A stretch of DNA of 64,000 bases from contig MNIR01000002.1 in the NCBI GenBank assembly GCA_001919865.1, forward strand, positions 1 through 64,000, in the 5' to 3' direction. The notes under the pieces are model-generated. The model was given only the letters and a program-made list of their open reading frames with translations. It was not told where the DNA came from and made no database searches. The DNA is from Gemmatimonadetes bacterium 13_1_20CM_4_69_16 (lineage in GTDB: Bacteria > Gemmatimonadota > Gemmatimonadetes > Gemmatimonadales > GWC2-71-9). Shown piece by piece: positions 16,991 to 25,460 of the stretch; the first letter of the stretch is position 1; every line of letters begins with the position of its first letter. The position numbers and the translations under genes were made by a program.

Positions 16991-17656
16991 TTATGCGAGA
17001 ATCCTTTCGATGGCGGGGAGGTGCGTGATGCGCGCGGTCGGATCCGGGCCGGCCGGCTGCGCCCGGTCCGGCGGCGCCAGCCAACAGGTGCTGATCCCGA
17101 GTCGGGCGGCCCCGCCGATATCCGCCTCGAAGTTGTCGCCCACCATCCACGCCCGGTCCGCGGGTGCCCCGAGCGCGGCCAGCGTCTCGAGAAAGATCCG
17201 GGGATCGGGCTTGGCCGCCCCCACGACCGCCGAATCGCTCACGGCCGTGAACAATCTCGCGAGGCCCAGCTCATCCAAACAAGGTGCCAGATTCCCGGTG
17301 AAATTCGACACGACACCGAGACGGTAGCGCCGCCCCACACGCTCGAGCACCGGCCGGTTGCGCTCCACAACGGCGCGGGCCGGAGCGTGGAACGCCTCCG
17401 CCATCCGTCCGGGGTCCACCCGCGCGCGGTCGGGCACGAGCGCGAGGAGCAGCCGGACCTGGGCCTCAACCATCTGCCGGAAGCCGAAGTCGCGGATTCC
17501 CGCGGCTTGCGCCAGCGCCTCGTCGGACCGCTTGTAGAGCGGATCGAACGCCGCATACTCAAGCGCGCCGCCGGCGGCTCGATACGCCGCGTGAAACCGC
17601 GGGCACCAGTGCACGCCGTCCGCGTCGAGCGTGCCGGCGAAGTCGAAGAGGACGAC
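16991..17656 (-). CDS. HAD-superfamily phosphatase with DxA motif and no standard start codon
   Basis: About 221 residues. Motif I is FDFAGTLDADG at the very N-terminus; motif II is GVVSNFTGN; the lysine is in GAAKPDPRIF; motif IV is MVGDNFEADIGG. Motif I reads D-x-A rather than D-x-D, as seen in phosphonoacetaldehyde hydrolases. It should dephosphorylate a small phosphate ester such as a polyol phosphate. No ATG, GTG or TTG precedes motif I in this frame. AGGAG (17664-17668) followed by seven bases points to GTC at 17656 as the start, either a non-standard initiator or a one-base change from GTG. The internal GTG at 17614 would delete the catalytic aspartate. It lies 10 bases after the stop of the gene upstream. 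Confidence 0.75.
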   Translation of the reverse strand, partial: VVLFDFAGTLDADGVHWCPRFHAAYRAAGGALEYAAFDPLYKRSDEALAQAAGIRDFGFRQMVEAQVRLLLALVPDRARVDPGRMAEAFHAPARAVVERNRPVLERVGRRYRLGVVSNFTGNLAPCLDELGLARLFTAVSDSAVVGAAKPDPRIFLETLAALGAPADRAWMVGDNFEADIGGAARLGISTCWLAPPDRAQPAGPDPTARITHLPAIERILA

Positions 17657-17666
17657 CTCGGTACTC

Positions 17667-18746
17667 CTAGTGGTGCCCGTGGGCCGTAACGTGCTCGTGC
17701 GCGCCCATCCGCATCGGCATCTGCATCTCGTGCCCGCCGCTGAGCCGCATGTAGTGCCGGTAGTCCTGCTGATAGAGCGAGTCCGTCCGGTCGGCTGGCG
17801 GCCACTCGACGCCGCGGTCGGGCACGAACAACCCGCCCACGACCCCCATCCCGCCGTCCGGAACGGCCTGGCCCGTGGGATTGTCGTAATAAACAGTCAC
17901 GCGGTACCGGTGGTCCGGCACGACGTGCACCCCGAGCCCGGTCCACCCGTACAGCCGACTGGTCGGGACGGACGCGATGTGCCCAGTCGAGTCTGCGACC
18001 GGCGCCGCTTGGTAAATCACCTCGCCCGTGGTCGCGTCGACGAACTCGATGAGGCGGCCGTAGTCGTGCATGTGGCCCCCCAGACCGACGATCTTGCCCG
18101 GCACGCTCGGGCTCCCCGTGTACGAGCGCGATGAGCGTCCCGCGGGCAGCGCAAAGGACTTGTCGCCCACCGGAAACGCGACGTCCATCTGCCAGGGTGA
18201 CGCCCGGAACAGCGGCCACGGCCGCCCCACGGGGGTGAAGTCCATGAGGAGTCGCACCCGCGCGTGACGGTAGGTCGTGGGCGTGGGGTTCTCGATCATC
18301 GCGCTCGCGACGACGTGCTCGCCCCGTTTGAGCGGCAACCCGAACAGCAGCCCCGGCAGCCGCACTGGGCCCGTCTCGCGTCCCGCGGCGAGCAGGCGGC
18401 GCGAGATGGGGAGAAACAACTCGCGATGGTCCGGGTCGATCAGGTTGAAATGATGGATCAGCTCGTCGGGCAGCTCGTGGTCCGCGCTATCCACTACTTC
18501 GACACGAAAGCCGTGGATGTACCCGTCCACCGGGAGCTCGAGCGTGGCGATGGGCGGCTGCGCCAGCTCGTGGTGCGACGTGTGCGCCGGGAGGTCCACC
18601 GGGGCGAGGTCGATAACCAGCACGCCGCGGTCGCGGTCGCTGAAAATGCGCGCGTCGGCGGCGTCGCCCGGCGGCACGGGCCGGTGCCGCTCCCCGGGCC
18701 AGAGGGCGAGCAGGAGAGCGAGCGGGAGGCAGCGACGTCCTGTCAT
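17667..18746 (-). CDS. Secreted His-rich protein, possibly copper-monooxygenase-like
   Basis: A 359-residue protein with an N-terminal signal-like segment (CLPLALLLALWP), first gene of the headgroup operon. Two beta-rich halves each carry histidine clusters: DELIHHFNLIDPDHREL near residue 100 and VGLGGHMHDYGRLIEFVD near residue 215. The C-terminus ends in a His/Met tail (GGHEMQMPMRMGAHEHVTAH, then GHH). This spacing recalls peptidylglycine-monooxygenase-like or SURNod19-type proteins, where HH and HxH sites bind two coppers, but I cannot confirm the family. It is probably periplasmic or extracellular and metal binding. Why it leads a lipid-headgroup operon is unclear. Confidence 0.7.
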   Translation of the reverse strand: MTGRRCLPLALLLALWPGERHRPVPPGDAADARIFSDRDRGVLVIDLAPVDLPAHTSHHELAQPPIATLELPVDGYIHGFRVEVVDSADHELPDELIHHFNLIDPDHRELFLPISRRLLAAGRETGPVRLPGLLFGLPLKRGEHVVASAMIENPTPTTYRHARVRLLMDFTPVGRPWPLFRASPWQMDVAFPVGDKSFALPAGRSSRSYTGSPSVPGKIVGLGGHMHDYGRLIEFVDATTGEVIYQAAPVADSTGHIASVPTSRLYGWTGLGVHVVPDHRYRVTVYYDNPTGQAVPDGGMGVVGGLFVPDRGVEWPPADRTDSLYQQDYRHYMRLSGGHEMQMPMRMGAHEHVTAHGHH

Positions 18747-18785
18747 GGGGGGGAATTGTAACAGGCGCTCGCGACCCGGGGCAAC

Positions 18786-18804
18786 GGACCAGCCTTCTTG
18801 GTCC
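18786..18804 (-). terminator. Short hairpin after the alpha/beta hydrolase gene
   Basis: GGACCA (18786-18791) and TGGTCC (18799-18804) form a 6-bp stem with a 7-base loop directly after the hydrolase stop at 18807. A T-rich tail is missing, so it is a weak terminator candidate at best. Confidence 0.35.
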
Positions 18805-18806
18805 CC

Positions 18807-19703
18807 TCAAGGAGCTGCAGGGCCAGCGAGCCGGGCTGCGTCGCCCGAGTGGACCCGGTTCACGGCCGCCACCACCGCGGCCGGCTGCTCCTCATAGAGG
18901 AAGTGGCCCGCGCCGGGCACGGTGTCCACAGCGAACGAGTTGAGCAGACCGGCGAGCGTTGCCACCTCCTCTGGACTCACGCCGGACCCGCGCCCTGCAG
19001 TGCCCACGACGAGGCGCACCGGGCAGCGGATCTCGCCGAGGTGCGGCGCGAGCCGCTCGCGCTCGCGCGCCTGCGCCATCGCCAGATACGCCTTGAGCGT
19101 CCCGTCCAGATCGCGCGCGGCCCCGGCCGTGTAGCCGTCCACGACCTGATCGGTCACCCACGTCGTATCGCCCGACGCGGCGATCAGGCCGCGCCGGACC
19201 TTGGCTCGGACCAATCGCGTGCCGCCGAACAGCTTGATCCAGGGTGCGAGCTGGATCGCCCGACGGAAACCGCGGGTCGTAGCGGCCTCGGCGGGGCCGC
19301 CGTCGAGCGACACGATGCCCCGAACCAGATTGGGCCGCCGATACGCGAGCCGGTAGGCGATTGCGGCGCCGACCGAATGCGCGATGACGATCGCGTCGCT
19401 AACGCCCAGGAGGTCGAGTGCGGCGGCCACTCGATCGGCCTGGGCGGTGAGCGAATAGTCGGCGTGCTCGGGCCGGGCCGAGGCGCCGATCCCGAGCGGC
19501 TCGATCACGATCGTGCGGTACCCCGCGTCGACGAGCCTCGGCAGCACGCTGCGGTAGCCAAACGCCGATCCGAACAACCCAGGAATGAGCACGACGGGGT
19601 CGCCCGCTCCGCCGACCGTTACCCGTACCGACTCGGCCGGCGCGAGGGCGATTGAGAATGCGCGCGACGTGTCCGCGAGCAGCAGCAAGGCAAGGAGCCA
19701 CAT
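18807..19703 (-). CDS. Alpha/beta hydrolase, predicted secreted or membrane-anchored
   Basis: A 298-residue protein with an N-terminal hydrophobic stretch (MWLLALLLLADTSRAFS). The oxyanion-hole region is VVLIPGLFGSAFGYRSVL. The nucleophile elbow is IAHSVGAAIAY (G/A-H-S-x-G with serine near residue 117). A late histidine in VPGAGHFLYEEQP completes the triad, with an aspartate likely in the GVSPEEVATL region. An esterase/lipase-type reaction on a hydrophobic ester is expected. It is last of a three-gene operon with a DedA-like and a DUF457-like membrane protein; the substrate may be a lipid. The spacing to the upstream gene is three bases. Confidence 0.82.
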   Translation of the reverse strand: MWLLALLLLADTSRAFSIALAPAESVRVTVGGAGDPVVLIPGLFGSAFGYRSVLPRLVDAGYRTIVIEPLGIGASARPEHADYSLTAQADRVAAALDLLGVSDAIVIAHSVGAAIAYRLAYRRPNLVRGIVSLDGGPAEAATTRGFRRAIQLAPWIKLFGGTRLVRAKVRRGLIAASGDTTWVTDQVVDGYTAGAARDLDGTLKAYLAMAQARERERLAPHLGEIRCPVRLVVGTAGRGSGVSPEEVATLAGLLNSFAVDTVPGAGHFLYEEQPAAVVAAVNRVHSGDAARLAGPAAP

Positions 19704-19706
19704 CGG

Positions 19707-20216
19707 TCACTCCGCAGGAAGAAGACGGCGCGCGACGGTGAGCCCGACGAGCGCGACGGTGCTGACGAGCAGGAGCCAGGTCGGCATGTGCACCAACACG
19801 CCGAACCCCGCGATCAACAGCAGGCGCGGGAAGCGTCCGAACGCAACGGCTGCGAGGAACTTGGGGAGTGGGTAGCGCGAGAGCGGCGCGAGAATCCTGA
19901 CCGCGGAGTCCGGGATCGGCGAGAATATCACGATCGCCGTCGTCCAAAAGGGCGCGCGCGAGAACGCGTCGATACTCCACCGGACGCCTTTCCGAGCTTT
20001 CAACGCCGAGAGCTTCGGCAGCTCGGCCGCCCAGTCGACCAGCCGGTAGTTGACCGCCTCGGCAAGCGACGCGGCCGCCGTCCCTACGAGCGCCAGCACC
20101 CACCCCGGGTAGAAGCGAGCGTAGTAGAGGAGGGTCGCTTCGAACGCGGTCGGCAGCAACGGCGAGAGCGGGCCGTGCACGAACAGCGCGAGCAGGAAGA
20201 AGGCGGCGAGCTTCAC
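19707..20216 (-). CDS. DedA/VTT-domain-like membrane protein
   Basis: A 169-residue membrane protein with about four hydrophobic segments. The layout, with a long loop containing two basic/aromatic stretches (KARKGVRWSIDAFSRAPFWT) and then FSPIPDSAVRILAPLSRYPLPKFLAAVAFGRFPR, resembles the SNARE-associated/VTT (DedA) family, whose members scramble or flip undecaprenyl phosphate and phosphatidylethanolamine. The FSPIPD segment takes the place of the family re-entrant loop. The start is GTG at 20216, in a GTGA overlap with the gene before it. Longer in-frame extensions shadow that neighbour. Confidence 0.72.
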   Translation of the reverse strand: MKLAAFFLLALFVHGPLSPLLPTAFEATLLYYARFYPGWVLALVGTAAASLAEAVNYRLVDWAAELPKLSALKARKGVRWSIDAFSRAPFWTTAIVIFSPIPDSAVRILAPLSRYPLPKFLAAVAFGRFPRLLLIAGFGVLVHMPTWLLLVSTVALVGLTVARRLLPAE

Positions 20217-20671
20217 GCGAGCAGTCCCGCGTAGCGCCACACCACGACCGCGAACACGGCGCCTTCGAGGATCCATGCCCACCGCTGCCGGTAGTAGCCC
20301 GCATACATCGAGCGGCCCCAGTAGCCGGTGTTCTTCCACAGGTCGAGGGAAAAGCGGCGCTCGCTGAACGGCAGCAGGAGCGGGATGCCCGTGTCGGTCG
20401 GCAGATCGGCCACGACGTGCAGCACGATGCTCGCGAGGGCGAGTACGCCGAGCCACGGACCGAACACGACGGCGGCCAGCGCGCCGACGCCGGCACAGAA
20501 CGGCAGGCTGTGACTCCAAGTGCCGTGGAACTCCGGGCGAGCCCAACCGGCCCGGATCAGGAGCGAGTCGGCGTTGGGGAGGAATTGCGCGGCGGCGACC
20601 ACGGCGAAGGTCTCCGCCCGCGGATCGATCGAGGCGATCGCCAGGGCGATGCCCAGGTGGCCGAATTGCAT
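20213..20671 (-). CDS. DUF457/YdjM-like inner-membrane metal-dependent hydrolase
   Basis: A 152-residue membrane protein with the pattern of the LexA-binding/YdjM group. FGHLGIALAIASIDP carries an early histidine, QFLPNADSLL an aspartate, HGTWSHSLPFC two histidines, and LHVVADLPTDTGIPLLLPFSERRFS the HxxxD site. These are the probable metal ligands. A hydrolytic role in envelope lipid metabolism is often suggested but not proven. ATG at 20671 lies right after a stable hairpin that contains its own ribosome-binding site. It is first in a three-gene operon. Confidence 0.75.
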   Translation of the reverse strand: MQFGHLGIALAIASIDPRAETFAVVAAAQFLPNADSLLIRAGWARPEFHGTWSHSLPFCAGVGALAAVVFGPWLGVLALASIVLHVVADLPTDTGIPLLLPFSERRFSLDLWKNTGYWGRSMYAGYYRQRWAWILEGAVFAVVVWRYAGLLA

Positions 20672-20672
20672 C

Positions 20673-20700
20673 GTGTCTCCCGGAAAGGATCCGGGGACAC
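20673..20700 (-). promoter_or_regulatory. Leader hairpin that sequesters the ribosome-binding site
   Basis: Read on the minus strand, GTGTC-CCCGGA pairs with TCCGGG-A-GACAC around a 5-base loop: 11 base pairs and one bulged A. The 3' arm contains GGGAG, the Shine-Dalgarno of the DUF457-like gene, five bases before its ATG. It could gate translation or terminate readthrough from the BTAD-AAA gene upstream. Confidence 0.5.
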
Positions 20701-20726
20701 ATTGGCCTCAGCCCTTCAAGCCAGTT

Positions 20727-22625
20727 TCAAGTGGAGCGATTCTCGCGGTACCGCTTGGCCTGCCCCGGCGTGACCATTTCCTGGAGCAGCACGCTGCGAA
20801 CGATCGGCGCGGCGAAGACGTAGCCCCGCGCGTCCGCCACGAGCCAGCGCTCCCACTCGAGCAGGTCGAGCCCCTGTTCGACGGCGACGCGATCGAGCCG
20901 GGTGGCGCGCGCCAGCTGGCCGGCGTCGGCCCGCTCCTCCAACGCCGCCGCGGCGCTCAGTACCTGCTGCGCCGCCGGCGTGAGCTGGCGAAAGCGTTGA
21001 CAGATCACTCCCACCGCGGCCGGCGGGAGGTCGTTCGGAAGCGAGTCGACCAGGGTGCGTTTGGGCGACGGCCACGCGGCCGCATCCGGCGCGAGCTTGT
21101 ACCCACCCGCCACGGCCTCGAGCAGGGCCGCGGCGAGAAGCGGAATCCCCGCCGTGTCCCGCTCGACGCGGCGGGCCAGCCGCGCGGCCTCGGCCGCGTC
21201 GTAGCGAGGGAGCGCCCAGGCGACGAGCGCCTCCAGCGCGGCGCTGTCGAGGCGCCCGAGCCGGACGACCTCGCCCTCCAAGTCGCGCCCGAGGCGCGCT
21301 CGCAGGTCGTCCAGGCGCCCGCGCTCGGGGGAGCCCCGGGCGAGTCCGAACAGCAGTAGCACCGGTCGCCGCGCCGTATCGCGCGCCAGCGCGGGGAGCG
21401 ACTCAAGCGTCGCGGCGTCGATCCAGTGGGCGTCGTCGAGCGCCAGCAGGACCGGCCGCTCTGCCGCCGCCGCGACGAGTACGTCTCGCAACGCCTCGGC
21501 CACAGGAGGCCCCGAACCCGCGACACGGAACCGCGCCGCCAAGTCCGGGGCGAGGAACCCGAGCGCGGCGAGCGAGCCGGGCGGCGCTCCCGCGAGCCCC
21601 GGGGCTTCCGCGAGGCCGGCCGAGAGCAGTCCCGCGACCGCGCTCCACGACTTCTCCTGATCGGCCGCCACGGCGCGAGCCACTGCGACCGTCGCGTCAT
21701 CGAGGCGAGCGCGGGCGACGAGCTCGTCAATGAGCCGGGTCTTGCCCTCACCGGGCTCGCCCTCGACGAGGAGCAGCTGCCCCCGTCCGCTCCTGGCCCG
21801 TTCCCACGCCGCCGCCAATGCCGCGAGCTCGGCGCCCCGGCCGCACAGCGGCGGGCGCGGGCGCGCAGCCTGCGGCGCCGCCAGCACCCGGCGCCCGACG
21901 CGCGCCTCCCGCAGACGGTCGAGTAGCCGCGCGGTGTCGGGGCCGGGCGCCGTCCCCAGCTGCTCGCGCAGCGCTCGGGCTAGATCGTCGGCCACGCGCA
22001 GCGCCCCGGCTCGGTCACCGGCGAGTGCCAGGGCGCGCATGGCGGCTCGTGCGGCCGGCTCGGACGTAGGATCCAAAGTGACTGCCCTGAGGGCGGCGGT
22101 CACGGCCGCGGTCGCGTCGCCTTGTGTCAGCAATCCGGCGGCGTGCCGCACCAAGGCGTCGATGCCCTGAGCGCGCCACCGGACCCGCTCGGCGCCGAGC
22201 CAGCTCTCGAATTCGCTCGCCCCGGCGATGGAGAGACCCTCGAGGAAGTCCCCTTCCACGAGCGCCGCGGCCCCCGGCCAGTCGTTCTGCGCGTACCGCT
22301 CGGCGAACTGGTCGCAGTCCAGTGCGATCGCCGTCGCGCCGAGGCGGATCTGGTCGCTATCGGCGGGCACCTGATCGTCGCCGAGGATGCGGCGCAGCAC
22401 GCGTAACGCCTCGCTCAACGAATGGCGCGCCTGGCGCTCGTCGCGTTCGCTCCACAGCAATCCCACGAGGTGCTCGCGCGTGCGGCTGCGGCGCGGGCTC
22501 CGGGCCAGGTAGACGAGCAAAGCGAGGTGCTTGCGCCACAGTAGCTCGGGTGGAGCGTCCACGCCGTCGACCGTGACGCGTGCGGGCCCGAGCACCCGAC
22601 AGTGGACGCGGGCGAGGGAAGACAT
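20727..22625 (-). CDS. BTAD-AAA (SARP-like) transcriptional regulator, copy 1
   Basis: A 632-residue cytosolic regulator. The N-terminal DNA-binding winged-helix part (CRVLGPARVTVDG, LWRKHLALLVYLARSPRRSRTREHLVGLLWSE) is followed by the bacterial transcriptional activator domain of helical repeats (about 95-245). A STAND/AAA ATPase module comes next, with Walker A GEPGEGKTRL near residue 290 and Walker B VLLALDDAHWID near residue 395. Helical C-terminal repeats follow. This is the layout of SARP/AfsR-type activators. It is divergently transcribed from a Ser/Thr kinase gene with 60 bp between starts, so the kinase may phosphorylate it (inference). A paralogue lies at 33-35 kb. Confidence 0.88.
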   Translation of the reverse strand: MSSLARVHCRVLGPARVTVDGVDAPPELLWRKHLALLVYLARSPRRSRTREHLVGLLWSERDERQARHSLSEALRVLRRILGDDQVPADSDQIRLGATAIALDCDQFAERYAQNDWPGAAALVEGDFLEGLSIAGASEFESWLGAERVRWRAQGIDALVRHAAGLLTQGDATAAVTAALRAVTLDPTSEPAARAAMRALALAGDRAGALRVADDLARALREQLGTAPGPDTARLLDRLREARVGRRVLAAPQAARPRPPLCGRGAELAALAAAWERARSGRGQLLLVEGEPGEGKTRLIDELVARARLDDATVAVARAVAADQEKSWSAVAGLLSAGLAEAPGLAGAPPGSLAALGFLAPDLAARFRVAGSGPPVAEALRDVLVAAAAERPVLLALDDAHWIDAATLESLPALARDTARRPVLLLFGLARGSPERGRLDDLRARLGRDLEGEVVRLGRLDSAALEALVAWALPRYDAAEAARLARRVERDTAGIPLLAAALLEAVAGGYKLAPDAAAWPSPKRTLVDSLPNDLPPAAVGVICQRFRQLTPAAQQVLSAAAALEERADAGQLARATRLDRVAVEQGLDLLEWERWLVADARGYVFAAPIVRSVLLQEMVTPGQAKRYRENRST

Positions 22626-22685
22626 CGCGCCGGATTATCGGGCTGAGTGCGGCGGAGGGCAAGCGCCGATAGATTCAGCACGCGC

Positions 22686-25460
22686 ATGCAGCCGCCCGAC
22701 TCCGCAGACGTGCAGCGCGCCATCGGCGATCGCTACGAGCTGCTCGCTCCCGTGGGCGCCGGTGGCATGGGCTTCGTCTACAGCGCGCGCCACCGCGCGC
22801 TCGGTCACATCGTGGCGGTCAAGGTGCTGCCACCCGAGGTCGCCGCCAGCGAAATGCGGCTCAAGCGGTTCCAGCAAGAAGCCGCGCTGGCGGCGTCCCT
22901 GGCCCACCCGCATATCGTGCCCGTTTACGACTTCGGCTCGCGCGCCGGGATCACGTTTCTGATCATGCCGTTCGTGCGGGGTGTCACCTACGAGAGCGTG
23001 CTCGCGACGAGTCGCCCGCCGCTCGCGCGGGGCCTGCGCGTGGCGCGCGAGGTCGGCGCGGCGCTGGACCACGCCCACCAGCGTGGCGTGGTGCACCGCG
23101 ACGTGAAGCCGGCGAACATCCTGATCGACGAGGACTCGGGCCGCGCGCTCCTCGCGGATTTCGGCGTGGCGCACGTGGTGCGGGCGGCGAGCTCCGCGCT
23201 CACCGCGCCGGGCGTACCGATCGGCACGCCCGGCTACATGGCGCCCGAGCAGGAGGTCGGGAGCGAAGAGCTCGACGGTCGGGCGGACCTCTACTCGCTG
23301 GCCGTCGTGACCTTCGAGGCGCTCACGGGTACGCGGCCCGCCCGTGGCGCTGACCGCACCACGCTGGCGCGTTCGCTGCGCGGCGCCCGTCCGGAGGTAT
23401 CCGCAGCCGTGGCCGCGGCGCTCGTCGCCCCGCTCGCCCCTGAGCGCGACCAGCGGCCCGGGACCGTCGCGGCGTGGCTCGCGGCGGTGGACCGGGCCGG
23501 CGCGCGTCCCTGGCGACGGTGGGGCACGGCGGCGGCGACCATTGCGGTGGCGCTCGGCGGCGTCGGCTGGTACCTGTGCCGCGCCCACGTGCTCGGTATC
23601 TGCCGCCCACCGGCGGTCGTGACCGTCGCCGTGATGCCGTTCGCCAAGCTCGGAGGGGAGAGCCTGCCGGACCGACAGCTGATGGAAGTGTTCGCCCGGC
23701 GGCTGTCGGCCGCGCCCAACATCGTCGTCCTGTCCGGCGCCCGGGTCTACACGGAGGCCGTGCGCCGCTACGGGCCAGGCCCACTCAGCGACCCCGAGGC
23801 CGACTCGCTTGCCGAGTACTTCGGTGCCACGCACTTCATCCAACCGAGTCTCGTCTTCACGGGACCGCGCGTGCGGCTCACCGCCCAGCTGTACCGACGG
23901 CACGCGCGGGGCGCGCTGGGCAGCGGCGACTTGACCGGGCCGGTGGACTCACTCGCCGACCTGATGACGCCCGCTGGAGAGAAGGCGCTGCGGCCGATTC
24001 TCGGTCGCGCCGGAGGACTCGGGCCCGGGAGGACCTGCCCCGCTGGCTTCCTGGCGTGCGCGGCCTACCTCAAAGCCGACGAAGCATTCCGCCGGGGCGA
24101 CTACGAGCGGGCGGCGGCGCTTTACAACGAGGTCATCGTCCAGGCCCCCGATTTCGCCCCCGCGTACTTCGGCCGCCTCCTCGTGGTCGGCCAGACCAAC
24201 CCCAGCGAGACGACGCTGCGGCAGGCGATCACCGGCGCGCGCCGGCACTCGACCGGGCTGGAGCGGGTCGACAGCCTGCTCCTCGCCGGCTACGTGCAGC
24301 TGCTCGAACGGGGCGACGGGCAACGGGCGCTCGAGGACTTTCAGAGTGCCGCCCGCGCGGCGCCGGACCAGCCGTACGTCCACTTCATACTGGGGGAGTT
24401 CTACCTCTTCTTCGGCGCGCTGTTCGAGCAGCGTCTCACCAGCGCCCGACCGGAATTCGACAGCGTCCTCGCGCTCGATCCGAAGTTCGCCCCCGCGATC
24501 GCCAACGGCATCTCGCTCGCGCACCTGAGCGGGGAGGACGACGAGGTGCGGCGCCTCATCCAGCTGTACGCGACGATCGACACGACGTCGGTGGTCGCGG
24601 AGCTCGTCCGGATCGCCGACACGGTGATCTTCCACCCGGCGGACGCGCTGCGCGTCCTGGCGGCGCCGGCGTTGGAGCGGCGTCGCTTCCCGGTGCTCGA
24701 GTTTCTGGCCTTTCAGGCCGCGCAGTTCGCCACGCCCGCCGACAGTACGCTGAAGCAATCCGTGACACGCCGCGTCATGCGCGCGCTGGAACGGCGCGCC
24801 GCCACCGAATACGAGCGGGCGCTCGCGCTCCGGTGGGCGGTCGCGGCGCACCTGCGCGCCGGCCTCAAGGACAGCGCCCGAGCTCGGATCGCCCGGGCGA
24901 TGCCTGGCGGTGCCGCCCGGGCGGGCGATGCCTGGATCGCGCTCGCCCATGTGACGGGACTCGATTCGCTGGGCGATTGGCGCGGTGCGCTCCAGCGGCT
25001 CAGCGTCTGGGCCGGTTCGGCCGCCGGCGGCGGGGATGCGGCGGCGCACTGGATCCTCGCGCGGGCCGGCCGGGAGCGAGCCGCCCACGCGGCGGCGCTG
25101 CAGCGCCTCGCCGGTCCCGACAGCGCGCCGCTGCCCGTGAGCTTAAGCCTCGACCTGGACGCGCGCGCGCGACTGGCGGCGGCCGACACGGCAGCGGCGC
25201 TCGAGCTGTGGGGCCGCGCCACCCACCGCTACGCGGTGCTCAGCGCGCCGTGGGATCTCGTCGCCTCCCTCTGGCCGCTGCGCTTGGACCAGGCGCGCGT
25301 GGCCGTCGCGCGCGGCGACACCGCCGCCGCCGCGGCGGCGTGCGACAGCTTCGACGCCCTCGTAGGCTACGTGGACCAGGTCGCCCTGTCCGAGCGGGAG
25401 CGTGTGTGCCGTCCCCGCCGACAAGGTGAGAGCCGGCCTCAGGGGCCGGTCACCCGGTAG
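22686..25460 (+). CDS. Transmembrane Ser/Thr protein kinase with TPR-rich sensor region, copy 1
   Basis: 924 residues. The PknB-type kinase domain spans about 15-270: VGAGGMGFVY, VAVKVLPP, the catalytic HRDVKPANIL, ADFGVAHV and GYMAPEQEV. One transmembrane helix (TAAATIAVALGGVGWYLC) is near residue 285. A TolB-N-like segment follows (VTVAVMPFAKLGGESLP), then some 500 residues of TPR-like helical repeats (RGDYERAAALYNEVIVQAPDF). The repeats would be periplasmic and could sense or bind a partner. ATG at 22686 is used; the longer frame lacks homology. The gene is divergent from its BTAD-AAA partner. Its 3' end overlaps the convergent small-protein gene by 22 bp, where a CCGGCC/GGCCGG hairpin (25433-25449) may end transcription. 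Confidence 0.9.
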   Translation: MQPPDSADVQRAIGDRYELLAPVGAGGMGFVYSARHRALGHIVAVKVLPPEVAASEMRLKRFQQEAALAASLAHPHIVPVYDFGSRAGITFLIMPFVRGVTYESVLATSRPPLARGLRVAREVGAALDHAHQRGVVHRDVKPANILIDEDSGRALLADFGVAHVVRAASSALTAPGVPIGTPGYMAPEQEVGSEELDGRADLYSLAVVTFEALTGTRPARGADRTTLARSLRGARPEVSAAVAAALVAPLAPERDQRPGTVAAWLAAVDRAGARPWRRWGTAAATIAVALGGVGWYLCRAHVLGICRPPAVVTVAVMPFAKLGGESLPDRQLMEVFARRLSAAPNIVVLSGARVYTEAVRRYGPGPLSDPEADSLAEYFGATHFIQPSLVFTGPRVRLTAQLYRRHARGALGSGDLTGPVDSLADLMTPAGEKALRPILGRAGGLGPGRTCPAGFLACAAYLKADEAFRRGDYERAAALYNEVIVQAPDFAPAYFGRLLVVGQTNPSETTLRQAITGARRHSTGLERVDSLLLAGYVQLLERGDGQRALEDFQSAARAAPDQPYVHFILGEFYLFFGALFEQRLTSARPEFDSVLALDPKFAPAIANGISLAHLSGEDDEVRRLIQLYATIDTTSVVAELVRIADTVIFHPADALRVLAAPALERRRFPVLEFLAFQAAQFATPADSTLKQSVTRRVMRALERRAATEYERALALRWAVAAHLRAGLKDSARARIARAMPGGAARAGDAWIALAHVTGLDSLGDWRGALQRLSVWAGSAAGGGDAAAHWILARAGRERAAHAAALQRLAGPDSAPLPVSLSLDLDARARLAAADTAAALELWGRATHRYAVLSAPWDLVASLWPLRLDQARVAVARGDTAAAAAACDSFDALVGYVDQVALSERERVCRPRRQGESRPQGPVTR

